Part shown: one piece after another, positions 6,547 through 14,753 of the stretch | Position numbering within the stretch: the stretch's first letter is position 1 | Layout of the letters: each line of letters begins with the position of its first letter | Assembly: GCF_030326305.1 (NCBI RefSeq) | Contig: NZ_JACAKB010000008.1 | Coordinates: 50,074-114,073, forward strand | Direction of reading: 5' to 3' | DNA length: 64,000 nt | From: Myroides odoratimimus | Lineage (GTDB): Bacteria; Bacteroidota; Bacteroidia; Flavobacteriales; Flavobacteriaceae | Position numbers and translations under genes: made by a program | Notes under the pieces: generated by a model | Told to the model about the DNA's origin: nothing | What the model saw: only the letters and a program-made list of their open reading frames with translations | Database searches by the model: none

Positions 6547-7047
6547 ATGAAAACATATCAATATTTACTAGCTATATCTTTTGTAATTTTCTTATCGAGT
6601 TTCGGTGGGACTACAAGAGTCATAAAAGAAAATAATGTAAAAACATTATTGACAAAAGTGACTCCGGATTCTCTAGAGTTAGACAACGATTCTATCGTAA
6701 TAGGAGAAGAAGAAACAGAAGACTTTATCGTAGTAGATGATGATACACAAGCATCTTATTATCACGATAAATTCACTGGAAGAAAGACAGCTAGTGGAGA
6801 GGTGTTCGACAACCAAAAATACACTGCAGCCCATAAAACACTGCCGTTTGGGACAAAAGTGAAAGTGACTAACTTAAAGAATAAACGCTTTGTGATATTG
6901 ACTATTACAGATCGTGGACCATTCGTTAAAGGTAGAAGTATAGATATCTCTAAAAAAGCTTTTGGTGAGCTAACAGATAATGTTGGTCGCGGTGTTCTAG
7001 ATGTAAAAATAGAAAAGTTTATTGGAGAAAATGAAGAACAATTATAG
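6547..7047 (+). CDS. RlpA-like double-psi beta-barrel protein, first of a tandem pair
   Basis: 166 aa. An N-terminal signal peptide ([20 protein letters not shown]) is followed by an acidic linker (~35-70) and a double-psi beta-barrel domain from ~73 to 160: [17 protein letters not shown], then [16 protein letters not shown] and [16 protein letters not shown], the hallmark blocks of RlpA. The catalytic-type Asp of the DRGP block is kept. RlpA proteins act on denuded glycan strands at the septum or bind peptidoglycan; no SPOR domain is present. It overlaps the next, paralogous gene. Confidence 0.85.
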   Translation: MKTYQYLLAISFVIFLSSFGGTTRVIKENNVKTLLTKVTPDSLELDNDSIVIGEEETEDFIVVDDDTQASYYHDKFTGRKTASGEVFDNQKYTAAHKTLPFGTKVKVTNLKNKRFVILTITDRGPFVKGRSIDISKKAFGELTDNVGRGVLDVKIEKFIGENEEQL

Positions 7048-7432
7048 TATAAAATATTATTTTCTTGTAATTATATTAACCCTGTTTTTAGGAAGTTGTT
7101 CTTCTGTAAAAAACGGACAATACACTTCTAAAGGTAATTACAAATCAAATGTAACTGCCTCTTATTACCACAAAAAGTTTAATGGAAAGCGTACAGCGAG
7201 TGGGGAAAAATTCCACAACTCGGGGATGACAGCCGCACATAAAAGCTTACCTTTTAATACGAAAGTAAAAGTTACGAACGTAAGTAATAAAAAATCTGTA
7301 AAAGTTCGTATTAATGATAGAGGGCCTTTTGTTAAAGGGCGCGAAATAGATCTATCTAAAAAAGCCTTTATGAAACTAGCGGATCACAAAGGCGAGGGAT
7401 TACTACAAGTAGATATTAAAATCATTAAGTAA
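7031..7432 (+). CDS. RlpA-like lipoprotein, second of a tandem pair
   Basis: About 133 aa from ATG 7031 (an earlier TTG at 7022 is less likely). It has a lipoprotein signal with lipobox LGSC ([11 protein letters not shown]), then the double-psi beta-barrel: [47 protein letters not shown]. Unlike its upstream paralogue it is predicted to be lipid-anchored and lacks the acidic linker. It overlaps the first gene by 17 bp. The pair looks like a tandem duplication that diverged in how each copy is held at the envelope. Confidence 0.85.
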   Translation: MKNNYSIKYYFLVIILTLFLGSCSSVKNGQYTSKGNYKSNVTASYYHKKFNGKRTASGEKFHNSGMTAAHKSLPFNTKVKVTNVSNKKSVKVRINDRGPFVKGREIDLSKKAFMKLADHKGEGLLQVDIKIIK

Positions 7433-7434
7433 TA

Positions 7435-7902
7435 CTACCATTTCTTATAAGGATGATTAGCGATATAAGAGTTGTAATACTTTAGATCACCTGTCACTTC
7501 CTCTCCTAACCATATAGGTTTCTCGAATTGTTCAGTTTCGGTAGTTAATTCTATTTCCGCTAGAATTAAACCTTCATTATCTCCGTGAAAGATGTCCACT
7601 TCGTAAGTGTGTTTATCAATTTGGATAAGATATCTCGTTTTAGATATTACAAAATCTTCACATAAGGCTATAAGTTGATTCGCTTCATCATAGTTTATTT
7701 CTTTTTCCCATTCTAGACGAGAAGTACCTGCTTCATTACTCTTTCCTTTAATAGTAATATAGGCTTTAGTGTCTTTTAATCTGATGCGAACAGTTCTTTC
7801 TGGATGAGAGTTAAGATAACCTTGAGTTATTTTATTAGACTTAAAGGATTGCTCTATGAATTCTAGAGAGTTGACTAGAAATTTTCTTTCTATTTCGATC
7901 AT
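7435..7902 (-). CDS. CYTH-domain protein (triphosphate tunnel metalloenzyme)
   Basis: 155 aa, the size of a single CYTH domain. It starts with the ExExK signature (MIEIERKFLV), then Arg/Lys-rich strands (RTVRIRLKDTKAYITIKGKS, EWEKEI) and acidic strands (YEVDIFHGDNEGLILAEIEL) that bind metal and triphosphate in the tunnel. Bacterial single-domain members are mostly inorganic triphosphatases; some are class IV adenylate cyclases, and the sequence alone does not separate these. It converges on the RlpA-like pair with only two bases between stops and has no clear terminator. Confidence 0.85.
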   Translation of the reverse strand: MIEIERKFLVNSLEFIEQSFKSNKITQGYLNSHPERTVRIRLKDTKAYITIKGKSNEAGTSRLEWEKEINYDEANQLIALCEDFVISKTRYLIQIDKHTYEVDIFHGDNEGLILAEIELTTETEQFEKPIWLGEEVTGDLKYYNSYIANHPYKKW

Positions 7903-7984
7903 GATTGTTAAGAATAAAATGTAATTTTATGCCAAAATAAACGTTTTTATTTTACTAACGATTTAAAAGTAGATTTTTTTTCAA

Positions 7985-10072
7985 ATGAAATTACGACATA
8001 TGTTGCGCTCACCTCATGGGGTAGAGGAATTATTTAATAAATATGTTATTGACGGGAAGGTTTATGCTACAGAGGATTTACTTTTTATTGTTGATTTAGT
8101 ACATATTTTTAGACCTAAGAATAATAAAAAAATAAATAGAGTATCTATTGATGCACTTTTAGCTTATCTAAAGACACATGAGATAGAAAGAGTAGCCTTA
8201 ATGGAATACCTAAAAGAACTGTTATCTAATCGACACTTTAGTCGTATGGTATCAGATGCTGGTATACTACAAGATGCTGATTTCTTCGATGAGGTAAAAA
8301 AGAGATTATGGGCAAAGGTGCTACCATATCAGCCAGAGAAACAGACTTATGAATACGTTTTAAATCAGGTGTTCTATAAACATACTGATGCTGAATGGGT
8401 AGATATGATACCTGAAGAACAGTTAATAGAATTGTTTACCCTACTAAATTTCAATACTATCTTCACAGAAGAGAAAGATGGAGGCGCGCTTAACGAATTG
8501 TTGACATCTATAGATATTATTACTCAGCGTATGAGTGGTAGAGCGATGGAAAGCTCGATTATTAATATGGTGCCTGAGTATTCTCATTTGGAAAGCCCCT
8601 TTAGAGCTTTGGAACAAGAGTTTTCTATTGTATTGCAAAGCTTCCATAAAGGAGAAATGAAGTTCTTGTTAGAGAATGATATTAACTATAAGCAAATCGT
8701 GGTATTGCATAAGCAATGTCAGGAATTTGTAAACCAAGCCTTCAAGAATAGTTCTAAGTATGGAATCTCTATGAAAGTGAATCAAAGTTTACTTAGGTTG
8801 AGACAACAACTGGCAAGGGTATATATTCTTATCTCCATCTTGGTAGTAAAAGAAGGTACATTATTAGAACGACAACAAAACTCTATAACACTAGCTCGTA
8901 AGCTGATAGAATATAACTGTTATAAGTATAATGTAACAGGACTGGTCAAAGAGAGTACACAGCTGATCTCTTATGAGATTACACAACATACTGCTAAAAC
9001 AGGAGAGCACTACATTACAAATACGGGTAAAGAATACTGGCATATGTTCCGTGGGTCTATGGGGGCTGGTATTGTTGTTGGTTTTATGTGTATTTTAAAA
9101 GTTTTTGCGCATGAAGCTGATGTAAGTAATTTTGGTGAAGCCATGTTGTATAGTTTAAATTATGCATTAGGTTTTTGTTTAATTTACTTACTCGGTTTTA
9201 CTTTAGCTACAAAACAGCCTGCAATGACTGCAGCTACAATTATTACTGCTATTGAGAATGGAAGAAAACAACATATAGACAGCGTAGATAAGCACATTGG
9301 CTTTGCTAAGCTATTCGCTAGGTTGTTTAGATCACAGTTCATTGCTTTCATTGGTAACGTGATTTTAGCATTCCCCGTGGCACTTTTGTTGATTTGGGGA
9401 ATAGACCAGTTGTTTGGTGTAAATATCACTTCTCATGGATGGGACAAAATGTTAATAGATGCTGATCCTATTGAATCACGTGCTTTGTTTCATGCAGGAA
9501 TAGCTGGGGTATTCTTATTTATGTCAGGTATTATATCAGGTAATGTATCAAATAGAAATAAACACAATAAAGTATTTTATAGAATCCAAGAACATCCATG
9601 GTTAAAAAGAAATATTGGTGTTGCTAGTACAACAAAATTGGCAAACTGGGTAGATACAAAATGGCCTGGTATTATTTCGAATGTTTGGTTTGGTATTTTT
9701 ATGGGTACTTGTGGGACAATAGGAGCGTTTATAGGTTTAGGTATTGATATAAGACACATTACATTTGTAAGTGGTAACATTGCTCTAGGTTGGTATGGAT
9801 CAGGCTTTAATGCTCCTGTAAATATGCTTGTATGGGCTTTTGTAGGAATGTGGTTAATAGGATTAATGAACTTTTTAGTGAGTTTCTCTTTATCTCTATT
9901 CTTAGCATTCAGATCTCGCAATATACCTCTGAAGGAAACTAAGGATTTGGTTAAAGCTACATGGAAACATTTTAAGAGCTTTCCGATGGAGTTTTTCTTA
10001 CCTACATCAAGTGTAATCGTAGATAAACCTGCACAGCAGACAGGGGATAAGAAAGAAGATAAAACAAAGTAA
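7985..10072 (+). CDS. Gcr-type 'site-specific recombinase' family membrane protein
   Basis: 695 aa. The N-terminal ~340 residues are soluble and helical; from ~355 there are six or so hydrophobic segments (GAGIVVGFMCILKVFA, ALGFCLIYLLGFTLA, FIGNVILAFPVALLLIWGI and others) to ~665. This is the architecture of the family named after Neisseria Gcr. No serine- or tyrosine-recombinase active site can be seen, and the multi-helix C-terminus argues for a membrane function, so the family name should not be read as a recombinase or mobile element. Terminated by a strong hairpin shared with the converging antiporter gene. Confidence 0.8.
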   Translation: MKLRHMLRSPHGVEELFNKYVIDGKVYATEDLLFIVDLVHIFRPKNNKKINRVSIDALLAYLKTHEIERVALMEYLKELLSNRHFSRMVSDAGILQDADFFDEVKKRLWAKVLPYQPEKQTYEYVLNQVFYKHTDAEWVDMIPEEQLIELFTLLNFNTIFTEEKDGGALNELLTSIDIITQRMSGRAMESSIINMVPEYSHLESPFRALEQEFSIVLQSFHKGEMKFLLENDINYKQIVVLHKQCQEFVNQAFKNSSKYGISMKVNQSLLRLRQQLARVYILISILVVKEGTLLERQQNSITLARKLIEYNCYKYNVTGLVKESTQLISYEITQHTAKTGEHYITNTGKEYWHMFRGSMGAGIVVGFMCILKVFAHEADVSNFGEAMLYSLNYALGFCLIYLLGFTLATKQPAMTAATIITAIENGRKQHIDSVDKHIGFAKLFARLFRSQFIAFIGNVILAFPVALLLIWGIDQLFGVNITSHGWDKMLIDADPIESRALFHAGIAGVFLFMSGIISGNVSNRNKHNKVFYRIQEHPWLKRNIGVASTTKLANWVDTKWPGIISNVWFGIFMGTCGTIGAFIGLGIDIRHITFVSGNIALGWYGSGFNAPVNMLVWAFVGMWLIGLMNFLVSFSLSLFLAFRSRNIPLKETKDLVKATWKHFKSFPMEFFLPTSSVIVDKPAQQTGDKKEDKTK

Positions 10073-10089
10073 TTTATTTGTATATAAAT

Positions 10090-10124
10090 AAGAGGGGGCT
10101 ATTACACGTGTAATAGCCCCTCTT
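10090..10124. terminator. Bidirectional terminator
   Basis: Long stem of AAGAGGGG...CTATTAC against GTAATAGCCCCTCTT with an ACGT centre, between two converging genes. Confidence 0.9.
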
Positions 10125-10127
10125 GTA

Positions 10128-12005
10128 TTAATTGATGTCGTTAGAATCAGACGCTGTTTTAGGTTGATTATTGTGACTTCGAGTATTCTTTAAACTGTTT
10201 TTCAACATTTCTGATTGTTCTGCAAACTCTAATCTAGATACATTGATGTAGTCTTCTAAATTATGTATGTTTTTGGCTAGCTTTCTAAGAGATGCTCTAT
10301 CGCTTTTGATAAAAAGTTCACTTTGCATATTTGCTTCTTCATGGCTAAAGCCTAGTTTTTCCAGCATTACTCCACCTACATATACAGCAGAGAAGAAAGT
10401 CTCTCTATACACTTCTGTAAGACCATCCTGTAAGTATTCATAAGCATTCTTACGGTTCTTCGCTCTTACAATAACTTCTACATTTGGGAAGTTCTTACGA
10501 AGTACAGCTACTAATTGTTGATTTAGTTCAGGAGGATCCATTGCAGCAATAACGTAATCGGCTTGATCCACACCAATAGACTTTAGTATATTAATAGAAG
10601 TAGCATCTCCATAATACACATTAAAGCCTAACTTGCGTAAATGATCTACACGTTCTGCATCATTATCAAGAACTAATGTAGGTACATCATTAGCTTGCAG
10701 TAGTCGTCCGATTGTATTTCCAAAGTCTCCAAATCCTGCAATTACAATTTTCTTTTCAGCAGTAATATGTGATAAATCGTCGTATTCTTGTTTTTCTGTA
10801 GTAGAAGGGCTTAATCCTAAGTAAGGAGCAATCCATTTCTCATTAAGAAGTAACAAGATAGGCGTCACCACCATAGACAGTGCTGTAGTAGCTAGTAAAT
10901 AATCATACCATTGTTGGTTGATTAGATTAATTGTTTTTCCTAATGCCAAAATAACAAAGGCAAACTCTCCAATTTGTGATAATAAGATAGCAAATAAGAA
11001 GTTCTGATCTTTTGGAAACTTCTTCCACTTTCCAATAGCTAGTAAAACAATAGTTTTAATTGCCATAGTACCTAGTAGTAAACTAGCGATAATAAGTGGC
11101 TCATTGATTATGATCTGGAAGTTGATAGTAGAACCTACTGCAATAAAGAAGATTCCTAAGAGGAGTGCTTTAAAGGGTTCTATATCACTTTCTAGCTGAT
11201 GCTTATATGGGTTATTCGCTAGTACTACCCCTGCGATAAACGCTCCTAAAGCAGGTGATAAACCTACCATCTGCATTAATAGTGATACTCCAATCACTAG
11301 TAATAAAGCGGAAGCAGTGTAAATTTCTCTAATCTGTAAACGACCTACTGATTTAAATAAAGGGTTTACAATATAGTTACCCACTAAGAAGATAATAGAT
11401 ATAGCTCCTAGTATAGCTAGTGTTTTCATAAAAACTGGTGCTCCGTCTAACCAGCTGTCAGCTTCAGTAGTAATAGGTGTCTTAGTAGAAACAGCTAACA
11501 ATGGAATAATAGCCATCATCGGAATTACCATAATATCTTGGAAGAGAAGTACGGCAAAACTTGATTTACCCGCATTGGATTGATTTAATCCCCGCTCAGA
11601 TATGGTCTGTAAGATAATTGCGGTAGATGACATGGTGATTACAAACCCCATAGTCAAGGAGGTTCCGATACTTAAACCAACACCCCAATGTGCAATTGCA
11701 GCAACGATAGCAGTAGTACCTACTGCCTGGGCGGTACCAAGTCCAATAATCTCGTTTTTAATTTTCCAAAACTCTTTAGGGTCTAGTTCTAACCCTACTA
11801 GGAACAGCATCATTACAACACCGAATTCGGTAGCATGCATGATGTCAGCACTGTCATTTCCAACAAACTTTAGTACAAAAGGGCCAATTAAAACACCTGC
11901 AAAAAGATATCCTAATACTGAACCCATTCCTAATTTCTTAGAAATTAGGACACATACAACAGCTGCAAATAGAAAGACAAATGCTTGTGCCAAAAAATCA
12001 TTCAT
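10128..12005 (-). CDS. CPA2 cation:proton antiporter, KefB/KefC type
   Basis: 625 aa. Residues 1-~390 carry about 12-13 hydrophobic helices of a Na+/H+ exchanger domain (GYLFAGVLIGPFVLKFVG, LVGLELDP, MSSTAIILQTISERG). Residues ~410-530 are a TrkA-N/RCK domain with a Rossmann glycine motif (IAGFGDFGNTIGRLL) and an acidic end to the second strand (VLDND). The last ~95 residues are a charged, probably helical tail. Expected role: potassium efflux in exchange for protons, gated by a ligand at the RCK domain. No KefF/KefG-like partner is next to it, so glutathione gating is not shown. Confidence 0.88.
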   Translation of the reverse strand: MNDFLAQAFVFLFAAVVCVLISKKLGMGSVLGYLFAGVLIGPFVLKFVGNDSADIMHATEFGVVMMLFLVGLELDPKEFWKIKNEIIGLGTAQAVGTTAIVAAIAHWGVGLSIGTSLTMGFVITMSSTAIILQTISERGLNQSNAGKSSFAVLLFQDIMVIPMMAIIPLLAVSTKTPITTEADSWLDGAPVFMKTLAILGAISIIFLVGNYIVNPLFKSVGRLQIREIYTASALLLVIGVSLLMQMVGLSPALGAFIAGVVLANNPYKHQLESDIEPFKALLLGIFFIAVGSTINFQIIINEPLIIASLLLGTMAIKTIVLLAIGKWKKFPKDQNFLFAILLSQIGEFAFVILALGKTINLINQQWYDYLLATTALSMVVTPILLLLNEKWIAPYLGLSPSTTEKQEYDDLSHITAEKKIVIAGFGDFGNTIGRLLQANDVPTLVLDNDAERVDHLRKLGFNVYYGDATSINILKSIGVDQADYVIAAMDPPELNQQLVAVLRKNFPNVEVIVRAKNRKNAYEYLQDGLTEVYRETFFSAVYVGGVMLEKLGFSHEEANMQSELFIKSDRASLRKLAKNIHNLEDYINVSRLEFAEQSEMLKNSLKNTRSHNNQPKTASDSNDIN

Positions 12006-12180
12006 TACGTTTAGCTATTTTTTTTAGTTAATCAATAATGATATAATTATCATTATATGTTTTCATAGTTCTTACAAAATTAAAAAAAGAGAATAGGATT
12101 ATTAAGAATATATTTAAAAAAAAGAAGATTATTTTTGTACAAGACGTTTTTTAGGTCTGAATAGATAATTAGTTGATTAG

Positions 12181-13251
12181 ATGAATCGTAAGATTATACA
12201 TGTTGATATGGATGCTTTCTACGCTTCTGTAGAGCAATTAGACTTTCCTGAACTAAGAGGAAAGGCACTAGCTGTGGGTGGTAGTGAAGAAAGAGGTGTT
12301 ATCGCGGCAGCTAGTTATGAAGCTAGGAAGTATGGAGTGCGTAGTGCAATGAGTGCGATGATAGCAAAGAAGAATTGTCCTCATCTTATTTTTGTCAAAC
12401 CTCGATTTGAAAGATATAAAGAAGTTTCTCGTATTATACGTTCTGTTTTTTATGAATACACTGATCTTGTAGAGCCTTTAGCATTAGATGAAGCATTCTT
12501 AGATGTAACAGAGAATAAGATAGGATGTCCTAGTGCTACGTTGATAGCCAATGAGATTAGGATGAAGATATTAGAACGAACAGGATTAACAGCATCAGCA
12601 GGTATTTCGATTAATAAGTTCTTAGCAAAAATAGCAAGTGATTACAATAAGCCTAATGGGCAAAAGACGATCGAACCCGATGAGGTGATTAGTTTTTTAG
12701 AAGAATTAGAGATAAAGAAGTTCTTTGGGATTGGGAAAAAGACTGCGGATAGGATGTATCATTTGGGAATTTTCACAGGTAAAGATTTAAAGGCAAAATC
12801 AGTAGAATTCTTAACAGAGCATTTCGGAAAGGCAGGACAAATATATTATGATATTGTGAGAGGACTTAGCAATTCTCCTGTAAGGCCTAATCGAACTATA
12901 AAATCCGTAGGTACAGAGCGAACGTTCGATGAGAATCTATCTTCTGAGGTTTTTATTGAGACTAAGCTTGATATGTTAGTAGAAGAGCTTAGTTTGCGTT
13001 TAAAGAAACAAAATTTAGGAGGTAAAACGATTACATTGAAGATTAAGTACTCTGATTTCGTACAGCAAACACGTAGTACTACTGTTCCTTATTTTGTATC
13101 AGATAAAGAGATTATTCTTGATTTAGCGAAGGTGTTATTATATCAAGAAAAACTAAAGGATTCAGTCCGACTAATAGGTGTGTCACTTTCTAATCTTAAT
13201 ACAGATGAAAAGAAGAAGCCTATAGCAGTACAATTAAGTTTTGATTTTTAA
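12181..13251 (+). CDS. dinB: DNA polymerase IV (Y family)
   Basis: 356 aa, normal length. The palm starts with HVDMDAFYASVEQ (metal-binding Asp), then SYEARKYGVRSAMS and LALDEAFLDVT (catalytic Asp-Glu). A little-finger domain fills the C-terminal third. The protein ends in VQLSFDF, a plausible beta-clamp-binding motif (QLxxxF type). It performs error-prone translesion synthesis. It is divergent from the antiporter gene with a TATTTTTG -7 element at 12130-12137; no SOS box was identified. Confidence 0.95.
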   Translation: MNRKIIHVDMDAFYASVEQLDFPELRGKALAVGGSEERGVIAAASYEARKYGVRSAMSAMIAKKNCPHLIFVKPRFERYKEVSRIIRSVFYEYTDLVEPLALDEAFLDVTENKIGCPSATLIANEIRMKILERTGLTASAGISINKFLAKIASDYNKPNGQKTIEPDEVISFLEELEIKKFFGIGKKTADRMYHLGIFTGKDLKAKSVEFLTEHFGKAGQIYYDIVRGLSNSPVRPNRTIKSVGTERTFDENLSSEVFIETKLDMLVEELSLRLKKQNLGGKTITLKIKYSDFVQQTRSTTVPYFVSDKEIILDLAKVLLYQEKLKDSVRLIGVSLSNLNTDEKKKPIAVQLSFDF

Positions 13252-13314
13252 TTTTGTATAAATCAGAGAAGTACTTTAGTATTTTGAAGATTGTAATTTT
13301 AATGTATTTAAAAA

Positions 13315-14211
13315 ATGATAAAACCAGCATATTTAAAGAAAGGTGATAAAGTAGCTATTGTGTGTACAGCGAGAAAGTTTAGTCACGAAGAAGCGAAACA
13401 AGCAATCGCTCTGTTAGAATCATGGGAACTCGAAGTTGTATTAGGAGATACTATTGGTTTAGATAGCTATCAACTAGGTGGAACAGATCAACAAAGGGCA
13501 AGTGACTTTACAAAACAATTAAAAGACCCTAGCATAAAAGCGATATGGTGTGCTAGAGGAGGATACGGTACAGTGCGTATTATTGATGATATTGACTTTA
13601 GTAGTTTTGTTGATAATCCGAAATGGGTAATAGGTTTTAGTGATGTGACTGTATTGCATAGTCATATTCATAATCTAGGAGTAGAGACTATACATGGACT
13701 TATGGCTTTTAGTGTAGAGAAGTCTTTAGTAGAATCTAGAGATTCGCTATATAGAGCTTTATTTGGACAAGAACTTATTTATGAGATAGACAGTGATAGT
13801 AGTAATAGATTAGGTATTGCAGAAGGGCAGATAGTAGGAGGAAACTTATCTATCCTTTATAGTCTTTTAGGTTCTAGGTCTTCAGTTGATACAAAAGGGA
13901 AAGTACTCTTCATAGAAGATCTAGATGAATATTTATATCATATTGATCGTATGATGCATAATCTAAAGCGAAATGGTATGCTTGAAGGGCTTGCAGGTTT
14001 AGTAGTTGGAGGGATGACAGACATGCATGATAACGCAATACCTTTTGGTTATGATGCAAAACAAATTATACTATCTGTAACAGCAGAGTATGATTATCCT
14101 ATTGTTTTTGAATTTCCTGCTGGACATGGAGTTAGCAATTTAGCATTAAACTTAGGAAGTCAGATTCATTTAGAAGTTAATTCAGAGAAGACTCAATTAA
14201 AGTTTATATAA
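13315..14211 (+). CDS. LD-carboxypeptidase, peptidase family S66
   Basis: 298 aa. S66 landmarks are present: ARGGYGTVRIIDDIDF, nucleophile Ser in VIGFSDVTVLH (~residue 107), Glu in LFIEDLDEYLYHIDRM (~202) and His in FPAGHGVSNLAL (~269). LdcA-type enzymes remove the terminal D-Ala from murein tetrapeptides in cytosolic recycling; no signal peptide is seen, in line with that. One base separates its stop from the YraN start, so the two form an operon. Confidence 0.92.
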   Translation: MIKPAYLKKGDKVAIVCTARKFSHEEAKQAIALLESWELEVVLGDTIGLDSYQLGGTDQQRASDFTKQLKDPSIKAIWCARGGYGTVRIIDDIDFSSFVDNPKWVIGFSDVTVLHSHIHNLGVETIHGLMAFSVEKSLVESRDSLYRALFGQELIYEIDSDSSNRLGIAEGQIVGGNLSILYSLLGSRSSVDTKGKVLFIEDLDEYLYHIDRMMHNLKRNGMLEGLAGLVVGGMTDMHDNAIPFGYDAKQIILSVTAEYDYPIVFEFPAGHGVSNLALNLGSQIHLEVNSEKTQLKFI

Positions 14212-14212
14212 T

Positions 14213-14572
14213 ATGGCTAAAAATCATGAGGTAGGTAAAGAAGGAGAGACTTCTGCTGTCGATTTTTTGATTAAACGAGGGTATGAGATTCTCGCTAGAA
14301 ATTATTTTGCTGAGAAAACAGAATTAGATATTGTTGCTTTAAAAGATGATATCCTTGTTTTTGTTGAGGTCAAGACGAGAAGCTCTCTTGATTTTGGAAT
14401 CCCTCAAGATTGTGTAAATAATCGGAAGATAAAATTATTGATTAAAGCCGCTAATCTGTTTATTACCGAATTTGAAAGAGAAGAAGAAGTTCGTTTTGAT
14501 ATTATCGGTATCCATAAGAAAGGAGACGTCTTTGATATAGAACATATAGAGGATGCTTTCTATTTTTTTTAA
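14213..14572 (+). CDS. YraN family protein (UPF0102, endonuclease-like fold)
   Basis: 119 aa, the usual family length. It has GKEGETSAVDFLIKRGYEIL at the N-terminus and the PD-(D/E)XK-like core ELDIVA...LVFVEVKTRSS (Asp, Glu, Lys in order). The fold resembles Holliday-junction resolvases, but the cellular role of the family is not settled. Coupled to the LD-carboxypeptidase gene. Confidence 0.9.
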   Translation: MAKNHEVGKEGETSAVDFLIKRGYEILARNYFAEKTELDIVALKDDILVFVEVKTRSSLDFGIPQDCVNNRKIKLLIKAANLFITEFEREEEVRFDIIGIHKKGDVFDIEHIEDAFYFF

Positions 14573-14686
14573 ATACTATTAATGATAATTTCCTAAAAAA
14601 TCCCCTGTTTTATAAGACCGAAATATAGGTTTTGTAAGGATTATACTTATTTGGTATAGAGTTATTTAAAAAAAGTCTTAATAAGG

Positions 14687-14718
14687 TTTGTTTCTTATTT
14701 AGAATCATTTTATTTTTG
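14687..14718 (+). promoter_or_regulatory. Promoter of the siderophore receptor gene
   Basis: TTTG at 14687-14690 and TATTTTTG at 14711-14718, 20 bases apart. The rest of 14573-14753 is AT-rich; no clear Fur box was seen, though iron control would be expected. Confidence 0.65.
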
Positions 14719-14753
14719 CACTTGTTAAATGAGTCTAAATAACATAATAAAGT

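Noticed and set aside
7985-10072. 'Site-specific recombinase' as sign of a mobile element
   Set aside because: The Gcr family name is historical. No recombinase catalytic motif is visible and the C-terminal half is a multi-helix membrane domain, so it was not used as evidence for mobility.
14573-14753. Fur box before the siderophore receptor
   Set aside because: Short AATGATAAT- and GAATCATT-like pieces exist, but no 19-bp dyad of adequate match; in an AT-rich region they may be chance.
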